NCBI GenBank assembly: GCA_027924585.1
Contig: BSBM01000486.1
Span: 42,650,501-42,714,500 of the forward strand
Direction: 5' to 3'
Length of the DNA: 64,000 bases
From: Larix kaempferi
Lineage: Eukaryota > Streptophyta > Pinopsida > Pinales > Pinaceae
The notes under the pieces are model-generated. The model worked only from the letters and a program-made list of their open reading frames with translations. It ran no database searches and was not told the DNA's origin. This document shows positions 54,570 through 64,000 of this stretch, piece by piece. The translations under genes and the position numbers were made by a program. How positions within the stretch are numbered: position 1 is the first letter of the stretch; the number at the start of each line of letters is the position of its first letter.

Positions 54570-55388
54570 GTCCTCAAAGCTTTGGTTGGGGAAATTGCTA
54601 CAGAATCTGAAGGAGTGGTTCCCCGGTAGCATCCTTGGATTGCATTTCGTGCCACTGATGACTTTGGAGTGTCAGGGAGGATTGCTTAGAAGGCTGTAGA
54701 CAAAGAAGAACCCTATCAGCTGTGTGGAAAGTGCGCTCAGAATGGTGCTAATCGGCTTGTTGTTTCAGTCGAATTCTGGCCATGTGAAGATTGTCCTGCA
54801 GAATGAGAAGAATCTGATCGCGGTTTCGAAGAACCGAGCCAATTTCCTGAACTGGGGAGATGCTAAGGGTGTATGGAAGAAGAACTGGCGGTGTCTGTCC
54901 ATAGACTGCTTCATATGGTGTCCTTTGAGATGTGGTATTGTACCACCAGAGTGCTTCTAGGAAATCCATAGAAATAGTTGGCCAAAGATGTGTAGGGATG
55001 GGCAAGGGTTTGAGCAATCCCAAAAGGAGTGTCGTTTCACCCTTGTTGACCTGGAAAGTATCACAGTCAGCCACCATCTATTGAATTGTCATTTTCAGTC
55101 CCTGCCAAAAGAAGTTACATTGTTCCCAGTCATACATTTTGAAGAACCCAGAGTGCCCTGCTGATGAAGAAGCATGGATTTCATAGAAGAGATGGCCCTG
55201 TTGAACATATTGCAACAAATTTGGAACAAGCATAGAAAGAGCTGTAAGAGAAACTGGGTCATCAATTGTGCAAGAAGGAGCATCTGCCACCATATTTTCC
55301 TTACCCTTCTTGTAAGTGATCGCATAGGGATAACCCATTTCAGGTGTGTTGGGGAGGAGACCCATTGTTCCAGAAAATTTTCCAGACT
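54570..55388 (-). pseudogene. pol: NA-2 pol remnant
   Basis: Reading order: RNase H end (GYPYAITYKKGKENMVADA), integrase zinc finger (HASSSAGHSGF), QVNKGETTLLLGLLKPLPIP, then ISMDFLEALWWYNTTSQRTPYEAVYG across the integrase-core deletion at about 54940-54970, a basic C-terminal segment, and a chromodomain tail (SKDATGEP). Joints match NA-1. Confidence 0.82.
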
Positions 55389-57071
55389 CTAGAGATCAGT
55401 CTTGATGCAAAAATAATTCCCTAATAGGTATGGCTGGCACTTCTGTACTGCATGCAAAATAGACATCATTTCCCGCTGAGAGGTAGATGCGACTAAATTC
55501 TTACCGGAAAGGTCTCTTGAAGGTGGTAAGCTCATTGGTTTAGCAAAGACACCTGCATATCTATCCAAGGAAGTAGTGGAGACCGTTGATGGGTGCATCT
55601 GAATGGAATGGAGCTGAGCGATGACACGATGTGAATTCTTCTTAAGGATTTTTTCTAGGTGATGTGAACTGATGAGGCAGAGAGACCCTGGTTGTAAGCC
55701 CATTAATTTGTGTTATGCCCCATTGACTGAAAACTGCATCCAAAGTTCAGTAAAATGCCATAAGATGGGGCCAAGTGTGCATAGCCATTGAACGCCCAAA
55801 ACCACACCTCATCTGCCTAAGGACAAGGCAAACATGTAAGAGCGCAGGTTATAATATTCCATAGAGATACACACATTGTGACACTTCCCCTTGCAAGGTA
55901 AGGTGCCCCCATTGGCAACCATGACTTCAAAGTTGGAGCAATGATGGACAAAACAATCAGTCTGTTTGGAAATTCGAGGGTCAATGAAGTTATGAGTGCT
56001 ACCAAAATCAATGAGTATGGTAAAAGGGAACTTCTTGAAGTATCCCCTGACATACATTGTTTGTGGGGTTGTGACATCGGTTACAGCATGGAGAGAGATT
56101 GCAGGTGGTTCATTCTGAGATGGGGTGTCAATAGGCGGGTGCTGAATTTCAACCTGATCATCTACTGTATCTAGAGCTTCTTCACCAAGTGCAGAGGCAG
56201 GTAGAGAATCCACATCTAAGAGATAGAGCTTTTGTTGAACACATCTATGTCCCCAAGTGAATTTCTCATCACAATTATAACAAAGCCCTTTTTCTTGGCA
56301 TGCCTGCATCTCGGTTTCAGAAAAATGCTTGATAGGAGTTGGTCGAGGAGCTGGCGGGATGGGAGGTCATTGAGAACCCATATTTCGGAAGGGAACAAAA
56401 GTAGGTTTGGAGCGCTGTTGGGATACAAGCTTGTCTTCTGCCAACTTAGCCAAACCTAGGACTTCCATCATTGTGTTGGGACAAAACATTTTAACCTCTG
56501 ACCGGATTTCATCCTTAAGACCACTGATAAAACAACTCCTGTAAAATTCATCAGACAATCCTTCTGTGTGATTGGTGAGTTTCTCAAATTCTGTCTGATA
56601 CTCTTTCACTGTGCCAGTTTGGTGAATTTTAGTGAGTGCTCCTATGAAGTCATCAAAAGCACTAGGACCAAATCGTGGCAAAAGGAGTTGGCAAAAATCT
56701 GTCCAGTTTGGCTCGAGATGAGCTTTGATGTACCAACGGTACCAATGAAGGGCTTCCTGTACCAAATGAAAGGATGAAAGTGGAACTTTCTGGACATCAA
56801 AAGTATTATGCAGACTGAAATATTGTTCTGCGCGGTATATACATCCAGTCAGATCAGTACCATTGAAGCGAGGAAAATCAAGCTTCGGCCCACGAAAATG
56901 GCTGGAAGAAGAGAACCCGGTGGCTGCAAAAGATTCTGGTTGTCAGTTATTGTTCATGGCTGAATGCTGAAGATGGAGGTTGAGAAATTTTTCATCCAGA
57001 TCTTGGAGTTTGGTTTGGATGGCTGCAAGTGCTTCCTCCATGGTTTTTACTCCTGTGCGGGTGACAACCAC
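55389..57071 (-). pseudogene. gag: NA-2 gag-protease, broken
   Basis: The position of the NA-1 start codon is GTG here (57069-57071). Gag (NGTDLTGCIYRAEQYFSL, HWYRWYIKAHLEPNW) and knuckle (CYNCDEKFTWGHRC) are readable with a few stops. The protease site is ILIDFGSTHNFID: D-F-G instead of the D-S-G seen in NA-1. The frame 55703-55389 ends with SRDLSGKNLVASTSQREMM, the same RT-deletion joint as NA-1. Confidence 0.82.
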
Positions 57072-58095
57072 AACCAAGAGTTTTTTTTTTTTTTTGCGAA
57101 ATGGATAGAAAAACACAAACAAAAGGTTATTTAGTAAAGGAAGATTTAGATTTGGGAAAAACTCGGATGGGTAATTGGGGTTTGACTAGGTTTTGGACAC
57201 TTTCTGATGGACAGGGAAGCAAAAAATGGGGATTTCAGAAGCGGGGTGAAAGAATGAGAAAATATGGTAGAGAGGGACAAAGAAGCAGAATTAGGAAAGG
57301 AACATGGTGGCAAAATTTGAAGGCGTTTGGGTGAAAATTGAAGGAGTTATGGCAAACCCTAAAAATAGACAAATGTGGGATTTATGGTCTTGGGAAGTGG
57401 AATTTGGGATAGGGTCTTTAGGAATGAAATATGTAGAATGGGATTGCAGGGATGTCAGTGAATTTTCAGGGAAAACGGATTTGAAACAAGGGAGATATGG
57501 CCGAAAAACAATTTTTTTTTTTTATAGAAATGGATCGGCAACAGCGGTGCGGAAGGGATTCACAACAGATGGATTTGCAACGGCGTGGAAGGGATCGAAA
57601 ACGGCTGGATCTGAAATGGCGATTGGATCTAGAACGACTTTTAGAATAGATTTGAAACGACTGGATCTGGAGCGGAAGTGATCGGCAACAGTTCAGCTAA
57701 AAATAGATATGGACCCTAGGTATGTGCGGCTTCCTATCGGTTCAGGGGATTCACTCGGTCACAAATGATGTCTGATGGCTTGCGTATTGGGGCAGTACCC
57801 CTCACTCCACTGCTCAGGTAAAAATGATAACCGCTTTGCCACAATTGACAGCTCTTGGTTTACCTCACCAGCGGGAACTAGTCAATCAGGTAGGGGTCGT
57901 TGCCCTTTTCGCTGGCAGGTCCTCTCAATGGGCCAACTACTTTGGGGGTTCCTGTGGTACTCCTCACAATGAGGTTTAGGGCTTATGCCCAAGTACTTCC
58001 CACAGTTAAGAAGATAGGGGTTATTACCAGATTCGAACTTGCAACAATGCGAAAAATAATTTGGAAGAAATTCCACCCAACGAGCCTAAGAAAGT
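57072..58095 (-). other. NA-2 leader, untranslated
   Basis: Matches the NA-1 leader but has only a short T run (about 57511-57523) in place of the 200-bp AT microsatellite. Confidence 0.7.
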
Positions 58096-58107
58096 GCTCT
58101 AATACCA
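58096..58107 (-). other. NA-2 primer binding site, one mutation
   Basis: Minus strand TGGTATTAGAGC, against TGGTATCAGAGC in NA-1; initiator tRNA-Met type. Confidence 0.88.
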
Positions 58108-58109
58108 GA

Positions 58110-58496
58110 TGTGAAGAACCTGCAATAATTAATTAATGCAAATACACGAGATATCAGAAATAACGAAACTCAGAATCACTTTTATATTGATCACAGGCCA
58201 CTTCGAGGGGGCAACCTCCTTTGAGCAAGCTCAATACAATTAACTTCACGGCGCCTTCAATGACCTCAACACACACTTATATACTAAGTCTATGCCCAAT
58301 ACTATGAGTCAAAACCATGGGACATATAATACTACGGGATGACTTACAAAGCATATGCGTCCAATACTATGGGTCAATACTATGGGCTAATATAAACTAT
58401 GGATCAACAAATACTACGGGACGAATTACAAAGCATATGCGTCCAACAACAATATACTAACATAGTAAAGAGAAGGGTTGACACGGGTTCCTAACA
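58110..58496 (-). mobile_element. NA-2 5' LTR
   Basis: 387 bp, minus strand TGTTAGGAACC to GGTTCTTCACA. Confidence 0.92.
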
Positions 58497-58909
58497 ACGG
58501 AGTGCCACGTGTCACTATTTAAACTTCGGCTTATGAAACTCAGCCCTGTGAAACTAAAGCATTCCCTCATTTTTTACTTTTTACATAATTCTATTTGGAG
58601 CTTCCTAGTCCGAGATATGACCTTTTTACCTAGGTCACCTGTTTAGGGATTCATTCTGGAAGAGTCAGAAACCCTAACTTGTACGGATCATATATCAGAA
58701 AGTAAAATGAATTGGAGGTTGAAACTCAGACACAAGGTACAAGAAAATTTCATCTTCGGCCTGTCCAAGTTTCAGATCCTGAACCTTCGCCAAAATTTAT
58801 TTATAGCGAAAGTTACACGATGACTAGGTTTTGCTATACAAAACCCTAACTTTCAAATTGTCGCAAGTGAAACAAGTGTCGTAAGTGCCATACATTTCCT
58901 TCCTTCAGG
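58497..58909 (-). other. Copia-E leader, outer part
   Basis: Non-coding. CCGTACAAGTT followed by CCCT(T)AAACAGGT occurs here (minus strand) and again just inside 54157, hinting at an old internal duplication of the leader. Confidence 0.6.
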
Positions 58910-58913
58910 ATAA

Positions 58914-58924
58914 CTCTTATACCA
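58914..58924 (-). other. Copia-E primer binding site
   Basis: Minus strand TGGTATAAGAG, directly inside the LTR; initiator tRNA-Met type. Confidence 0.82.
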
Positions 58925-59480
58925 TGTTAAGATTCAATATGCTAAGATATATAACATCAGTATTCAATTCAATTTCACAACAATAGTATATACAAGATCA
59001 CTAAAAGAATAAAAAGCACATCATAAACACAAGAGACACAGATTTATCCTGGGAAACCCTCATGGGGTAGAAAACCCCCCAAAAATTCCTCAATATAGAT
59101 GATCAAAAAGTACAAAGATGTAATCCCCAAACAAGAGCTCCTTCTCTTCCTTTGCAGATCTCTCTCTCTCCTATGCGAGTTCACAAGTGAGTGAGTGTGT
59201 GTTTAAATGAGGAACACACCTCCTCTATTTATACTTTACATTCACTTGAATTTTACACTTGACTGGTCGAACTCAATAGTTTATTCTCTTGCTGATTGGG
59301 CCGACCCCTCTAGGGGACTTAAACACCCCATTACAAATGACTCTTAGGGGATCTATTTCCCCGACTTACATGGGAGGATTTAACTCAATGAATTTACATA
59401 ATAATAACATCCCGATGGAGGAATAAAACATCTCCGGAAGAATAATAATAAAGTACAAATAGAATATTATTTGAATTTAC
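58925..59480 (-). mobile_element. Copia-E 5' LTR, outer end lost
   Basis: Matches 48735-49302 until the last few bases, where TTTACAA runs straight into the Copia-F LTR sequence (ATAATATCAACA). The missing end (ATATTTCAACA) and the Copia-F sequence share ATAT and TCAACA, so a short-homology deletion is likely. Confidence 0.8.
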
Positions 59481-59926
59481 AATAATATCAACAATAAGTA
59501 CAAAAGAGAACAAGAGAAAAGAGTACACCAGATATATGTGGTTCACCCAATTGGGCTACGTCCACGGGAAGGTAGTCTTCTATTATCTCCAGAATATCTC
59601 CATCAAGCTTACAAGAGAGGAATTCCAATAACCCCAATACAATATAGAAAGATCATCAATATATGACCCACATTGGATGTTTGTGAAATACTCCCTTGAC
59701 TCTATTATATACCAAGAGATGAGGAGGAATTACTCTCACATATTACATATGGGATAATATAATTCTCCATAATAACATCTCTTTATATAATAATGAATAT
59801 CAAGAGTATATTTTACCATAATGAATATGGGATATAATGTATTACTCTTTTACATAATATTGTGGATATCTTCCGACATAATACAAATAAATTCTTACTT
59901 TCCAAGAAATATAAAATATTCCAACA
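59481..59926 (-). mobile_element. Copia-F 5' LTR, truncated (outer element)
   Basis: Direct repeat of 48226-48676, ending AATATTCCAACA at 59926. Its inner edge, primer site and the rest of Copia-F are gone. Confidence 0.7.
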
Positions 59927-61011
59927 ATTCCCTGGCCTCTTAAGCTATGATCCCTTCCCCTGAAGTCAGTTTCATATGCTGCTAGGTTATCCTTGCCATC
60001 ATACTCCGAAAAAAGGAAGTTTGAGTCCCCTCCCACCCTGTGACCTCAATCCACCCCCCTAGTATGTCAATCTCACATTTAGTACTATCACCTCTTGGTT
60101 TTACACCTCGCGCTCCTATCAAGGAACCATCATTTCCTTGGTAGTTGCAGGTTTCCCTCTGTCGACGCCAGCAAATATATTCCAGAGGATAGAACAGGAG
60201 GTCCCTGTACCTTGGACCCGTCTCCATCAGTGGTGAGTGCCTACGGACTATCCGAGAGGAGTCCTTAGTGCCTCTTAGAATGGTTGTTTCTCACGTGCTC
60301 GACTTCAACAACATCATTGTACCGTTGTGATTCGTGGAGGGTATTGGTCCCTTCAGTTTTTGGTCGAAGATCCCGGATGTCCCATGACTCCAGCACATTG
60401 GTGAGTCTCCTTGGAACCCCCCAGTTGTATGCTCCCACATATATCTAAGCTACGATTGGCAACAATATTCAGAAGCACTCGAGTTATACGCTTCATCGAG
60501 TACCCAGTTTCGATGCAGTAAATGTACCTTTGAGATTCTGACTCGCAGTCATTGAGTCCATCCAGTTGTTGGATACCTTCAGATCTAACAGAGCATTAGT
60601 TGTTATGGTAACACATTCAATATGGATTCCATTGTTTCCATGTATCAGTTCTTCATATCAGTCATAGTCAGACCATGAGTATGTCCCAGATTTGTGTCCC
60701 CTTTGGAGCATTATGATGTACACAATAGTTCTCCATGTATTGTTCAGGTCCCCTTTTGGGCCTCATTATTATTTGTATATCTTGATACGAGCATGGGTAT
60801 GCCTGCCTCATCCACATATTGAATTATTCCTCTTTCATTATTGAGGTCATGTATTTTCAGTTTTAGCCTGTGCAATTCGTATGGAGCACTTGTTTCGGTC
60901 TCCAACCAGTTTCTGCTCTCCTCCGTCACAATGCTCATACCCATGGAAAATGACAAAACCTATGATTTCTATCGATGATGAGCTCCTGCCCTCACACATC
61001 AGGGGGCAATC
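59927..61011 (+). other. 3' region of another Tat-like element, non-coding
   Basis: Ends in a Tat-type polypurine tract (CACACATCAGGGGGCAATC, core 60998-61011) very like CACACATTAGGGGGCATC of Tat-B. I recognise no protein. The minus-strand frame at 59982-60227 resembles nothing known to me. Confidence 0.5.
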
Positions 61012-61750
61012 TGTTAACACCCAAAAATTATTCACTAGCTCATCTCCCTAGTCACATAACCCATTTGTCCACTTTTCCTATATTTTTGGCCTCCAAAACC
61101 CTAAAAAACCCTCAAATGGTAAACAAAAAGGCAAAAAATCATTACTTCCCTCCTTAATTAATGAAATTCTTAAAAAAAAGGTCAAAAACCCTAAAAAAAG
61201 GTTCCAAAATCCCTAAAAGAAAAATAAAAAGGGAAAAAAGTCAAAATAAATTCAAAAAAGAGGGAAAATATCAAATACTACAAACCAATACTATTGATTT
61301 CCCAAAACCATGGGTCAACACTCCACCACCCAAAATCACTCATAAAAAGGTGATGGAGGCCCCCCATTTCACATCCATGATCAACTCTTCATACCCTCAT
61401 GCTGCTGAAATTTTTGTTGAACTTTAGCTTATCACCTTGAGCTTCTGTTTCCCATTCCGTTGAGTTTTGGCCAACCCATTGAGAATTTGGAGAAGAGCAA
61501 GGAACTGTGTATACTTGGTGCAATACTCAATGTACAACTGCAAAATCTCCTACAACCTCACCTTTTGAGGTAACATCATATTGCAAACCATTTTTCACAC
61601 ATTAATATAGAAAATAATATTTTCATTCATGGGTTCCTATTTATTTTATTACTAAGTAGTTAATTTGTTTAATTTTTATTTCCATTGATGCACTCACATA
61701 TATTAGTTGTAGTTTGTTTATTTACTAGTTTTTACTCATTTACATGAATT
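61012..61750 (+). mobile_element. Likely Tat-like 3' LTR, right edge undefined
   Basis: Starts TGTTAACACCC directly after the purine tract. The partner LTR is not in the window, so the right edge is only an estimate. The region is A-rich; the frame at 61161-61427 is Lys-rich low complexity. Confidence 0.5.
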
Positions 61751-61751
61751 G

Positions 61752-61816
61752 CTACTAAGGGTTGCTAAATCCTTAGTAGGTGCTCTTTAGCACGAGCTAG
61801 TGTGAAAACACTAGCT
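61752..61816. other. Three contiguous perfect hairpins
   Basis: Hairpin 1: CTACTAAGG/CCTTAGTAG (61752-61760 and 61771-61779). Hairpin 2: GTGCT/AGCAC (61780-61784 and 61789-61793). Hairpin 3: AGCTAGTGT/ACACTAGCT (61795-61803 and 61808-61816) with a GAAA loop. They lie end to end within 65 bases, probably near an LTR edge. Confidence 0.75.
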
Positions 61817-61819
61817 ACA

Positions 61820-63300
61820 AACATCTTTTCCAATTTTCATAATTCCTCATTCGGAAGAAATAGTTTTGTAGGTAAATAAGTTTTTTTTCCAAGAACAAAA
61901 TGTATTTCTATTCAATTAAGATCAGAAAATACAATCTTCAGTACCCTTAGGCGAAAATTAAAAAAGCTTCCCATAAGGAAAGGTCTTATACGGTTCTAAT
62001 GAATAGTGTACAAAAAGGAACATTTTATTGATTCCAGAACATCCATCATTCTAATAATTCAAATCCTAAGATTGTCCATAGAAAATTTCTAAAGGGAAAT
62101 ATGTAAGATGCACATAGTTACCCCCCTTAAATTCTTCCATACAGAGATAGCTCGAGTGTATTTATAGACTCTACTTTGACAGATCATTAGCCATTGAATT
62201 GAGCTCATGAAATATATCCTAATATTTCACTGAGGGAATAAGCTCGTTGATCTGATTCAATTATTCCACCTGGGGAATTCATACTATATTCTTTATCTCT
62301 AATGATCCTAACATGCAGTTGATCACCAACCTTGAATCATTGAACACCTGCAACTCTTGAATACCACACCTGAATGGTTGTCTCAAAAGGAAAAAACTGG
62401 CCCTTGAATTCTGCCAAATTATTTCTGCCCGACCCCAAGCTACCCCTTCCCTGGAGACAATGAAACTTTGTTAGGAATAGGAAAAAAAACCCCACTCTTA
62501 TGGTTTTTCCCTTGACTGGACCCATCGAGGAAAGACCAATGTCTACTCTTGTGCACCACCAGATCCTTGACTGATCTCGCTATTGGGGGAATAGGTGAGA
62601 ACTTATAAAATTGGAAAAGAGAGAGAGAGCCTGAGATTTTACCTAAATAACATGCCTTTAATTTGTGAAATTATAAATCACAAAATATCATGGAGTTGAG
62701 TATACCTCATAGAGAAAGAATGAGCAAAAAAATGAATTACAGTGAAAACTGCAGTAAAAATGAGCAGACAATTAATCATGCATGAGAACTTAGATAGGAA
62801 CATAATAATGTCACATGATCCAATAATCAGTATAATGAACAATGATGTTACAATGGAGAGAATTCAAATCACCTAGGATAATTCGATTTTCATCCTGTCT
62901 AGCATAGTAATTATCACCTCTATCAGTGTTCTGGAGCTCCCAAACTCAATTAAACTAAACCAAAACTTAGTTAACTGACCAAGGAGGGAACATCAGTGAG
63001 TTTGACATGCAAATCACTCAGAAAAGGGCGCATGAGGCCACAATCAGTGGCATTTGGAGCATAACCCCCCCACAAGAGTCATCTAACTTAGGTGGACTGA
63101 ACTTAGAATACTGAGTTGGATCCTAAAAAGTAGGGAAATACCTCTAGTGGTCCTAAAATCATGTATGCATGGCGCATTAGGTGGCTACTGAGTCCTGGAT
63201 GACATATGCACACCACTAGGGGGAAAATAACATCACTAAGTGCTAGCAAACGGTAAATAATGCAAGTAGGACAAGGATGGAGTATTCAAATATCCTAACA
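61820..63300 (-). mobile_element. Copia-G 3' LTR, left edge undefined
   Basis: The right edge TGTTAGGATATTTG (minus) is followed by a purine tract (minus TTAACGGGGGG, 63301-63311). A minus-strand TATAAATA box is at 62159-62166. The left edge is only estimated. The frame at 62337-62525 is not recognised. Confidence 0.55.
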
Positions 63301-63311
63301 CCCCCCGTTAA

Positions 63312-64000
63312 TCCAAACTTGTGCATCCTGTGCCCTGGTTACTAAGACCAAAGGTCACCCATACAATCAAATAAATGATGAAAAATAAAATAACTATCCA
63401 TGAACCAAGGAAATGGGGAAAAAACTCAAAGAACCTTCATACTAAGTAGAGAAGGAAAAAAAATTCCTAAGTGAAATCCTTTGCAAAAATATTGACAATC
63501 TGCTCCTATGTAGGATACCAATGTAGGTGCTAGATATGGATATGGATATGGATATTCTCCTCTGATGTACCTCCCATTGTGTCGAAGTTGTATTTTCCAA
63601 AACAAGTATTTTAGGAAACCTTCTTGATACTGGAGCGAATGGATCATTGTATTCCAAATCAAGAACTTTTGAGTACCCTTTTTCAACCAACTGAGATTTG
63701 TACTTGGTTGTAGATCCCCCATGACAAGTCTCTTCAGGGGATTGTGGATCAAACCGCACTATCATGTAGCACCTCTATGAGTGAAGTGGATATGTATGAC
63801 ATAGTGCAAGGTTTGCATGATACTGAGATCTGGTGGTTCTATGGTCATATGTATCCCCAACTATGTTCCCATCAGCTAAAAGGACTTTTTGAGCCCATAT
63901 TGTCCCTGGCCATGGATTGGGAGCATGTGTTGGATCTGGATCTGGATCTCCTTGAAATTTATTCTGAACATCAATATCTTGATCCTCATCTTCATTAGAA
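63312..64000 (-). pseudogene. pol: Copia-G pol fragment, RT mostly deleted
   Basis: The minus strand from the window end reads the linker before copia RT (NPWPGTIWAQKVLLADGNIVG), then the RT start (GSTTKYKSQLVEKGYSKV, YNDPFAPVSR). It then jumps to the RNase H end (SYIGADCQYF frame; the other frame gives EQIVNIFAKDF) within about 150 bases, so nearly all RT and RNase H are gone. A smaller deletion joins ETCHG to GSTTKYK. The element runs off the window. Confidence 0.75.

Larger units (their letters stand above)
54158..58496 (-). mobile_element. NA-2: second copy of the RT-less, integrase-less chromovirus
   Basis: 4.34 kb, same structure as NA-1 with LTRs 54158-54544 and 58110-58496, primer site and polypurine tract. 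Target copies are ACAGA (54153-54157) and ACGGA (58497-58501), four of five bases alike. It shares the RT, integrase-core and chromodomain-linker deletion joints of NA-1 but has its own point changes. Confidence 0.87.
48735..59480 (-). mobile_element. Copia-E: defective Ty1/copia element carrying NA-2
   Basis: LTRs at 48735-49302 and 58925-59480, primer site and polypurine tract define a minus-strand element inserted in Copia-F. Going 5' to 3' on the minus strand: leader (split by NA-2), a segment with exon-like blocks, decayed RT, RNase H, then 1.5 kb of tandem arrays. I find no gag, protease or integrase. The 5' LTR end is fused to the Copia-F LTR, so the second target copy (TCATT expected) is missing. 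Confidence 0.75.

Noticed and set aside
59982-60227. 81-codon minus-strand ORF as a LINE endonuclease
   Set aside because: No catalytic motif of that family could be found.
61161-61427. 88-codon Lys-rich ORF
   Set aside because: Low-complexity A-rich sequence within a probable LTR; no motif.
61752-61830. Helitron 3' end (hairpin near a terminus)
   Set aside because: No CTRR terminus follows the last hairpin at the usual 10-12 bases and there are three hairpins, not one.

Overview
This window looks like intergenic DNA from a large, repeat-rich seed-plant genome. Nearly every recognisable segment belongs to a plant LTR retrotransposon: Ty3/gypsy of the Tat type, Ty3/gypsy chromoviruses, or Ty1/copia. 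I found no intact host gene and no rRNA, tRNA or CRISPR array. The species cannot be named from the sequence.

The layout is a nest of insertions, most of them provable from 5-bp target-site duplications (TSDs). The oldest well-resolved host is Chromo-D (+ strand), a chromodomain gypsy element whose RT, RNase H, integrase, chromodomain and 3' LTR are at 28473-28920 and 43335-46723. Tat-A (- strand, 1098-12349 plus 27577-28472) sits in its RT. Tat-C (- strand, 28921-43329, TSD GAGAT) sits at its RT/RNase H boundary. Tat-A was hit in turn by Tat-B (+ strand, 12350-27576, TSD AGATG) inside its 5' LTR, by a small defective chromovirus NA-1 (- strand, 5623-10075, TSD TAGGT) inside gag, and by a copia-like LTR (1-1097) that cuts off its pol.

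The right third holds the end of Chromo-D, a possible LTR of a further element (46765-48225), and two nested related copia elements. Copia-F (outer) survives mainly as LTR pieces at 48226-48676 and 59481-59926. Copia-E (inner, 48735-59480) has a 3' region made of several tandem arrays, a decayed RT/RNase H, and an upstream segment with exon/intron-like structure. It carries a second copy of the defective chromovirus, NA-2 (54158-58496). The last 4 kb contain the 3' end of another Tat-like element (59927 to about 61750), three adjacent hairpins, and the LTR and pol of an internally deleted copia element running off the window.

The Tat elements share one plan: LTR, tRNA primer site, long leader, gag with a His/Asn/Gly-rich N-terminus, protease, RT, an RNase H lacking its first Asp, integrase, a second RNase H after integrase, a spliced antisense ORF resembling plant mobile domain proteins, polypurine tract, LTR. 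All are inactivated, largely by C-to-T type stop codons. The most unusual features are the shared antisense gene, the twice-seen RT-less and integrase-less chromovirus, the array of 59-bp hairpin repeats in Copia-E, and a copied LTR-plus-flank segment inside Tat-B.
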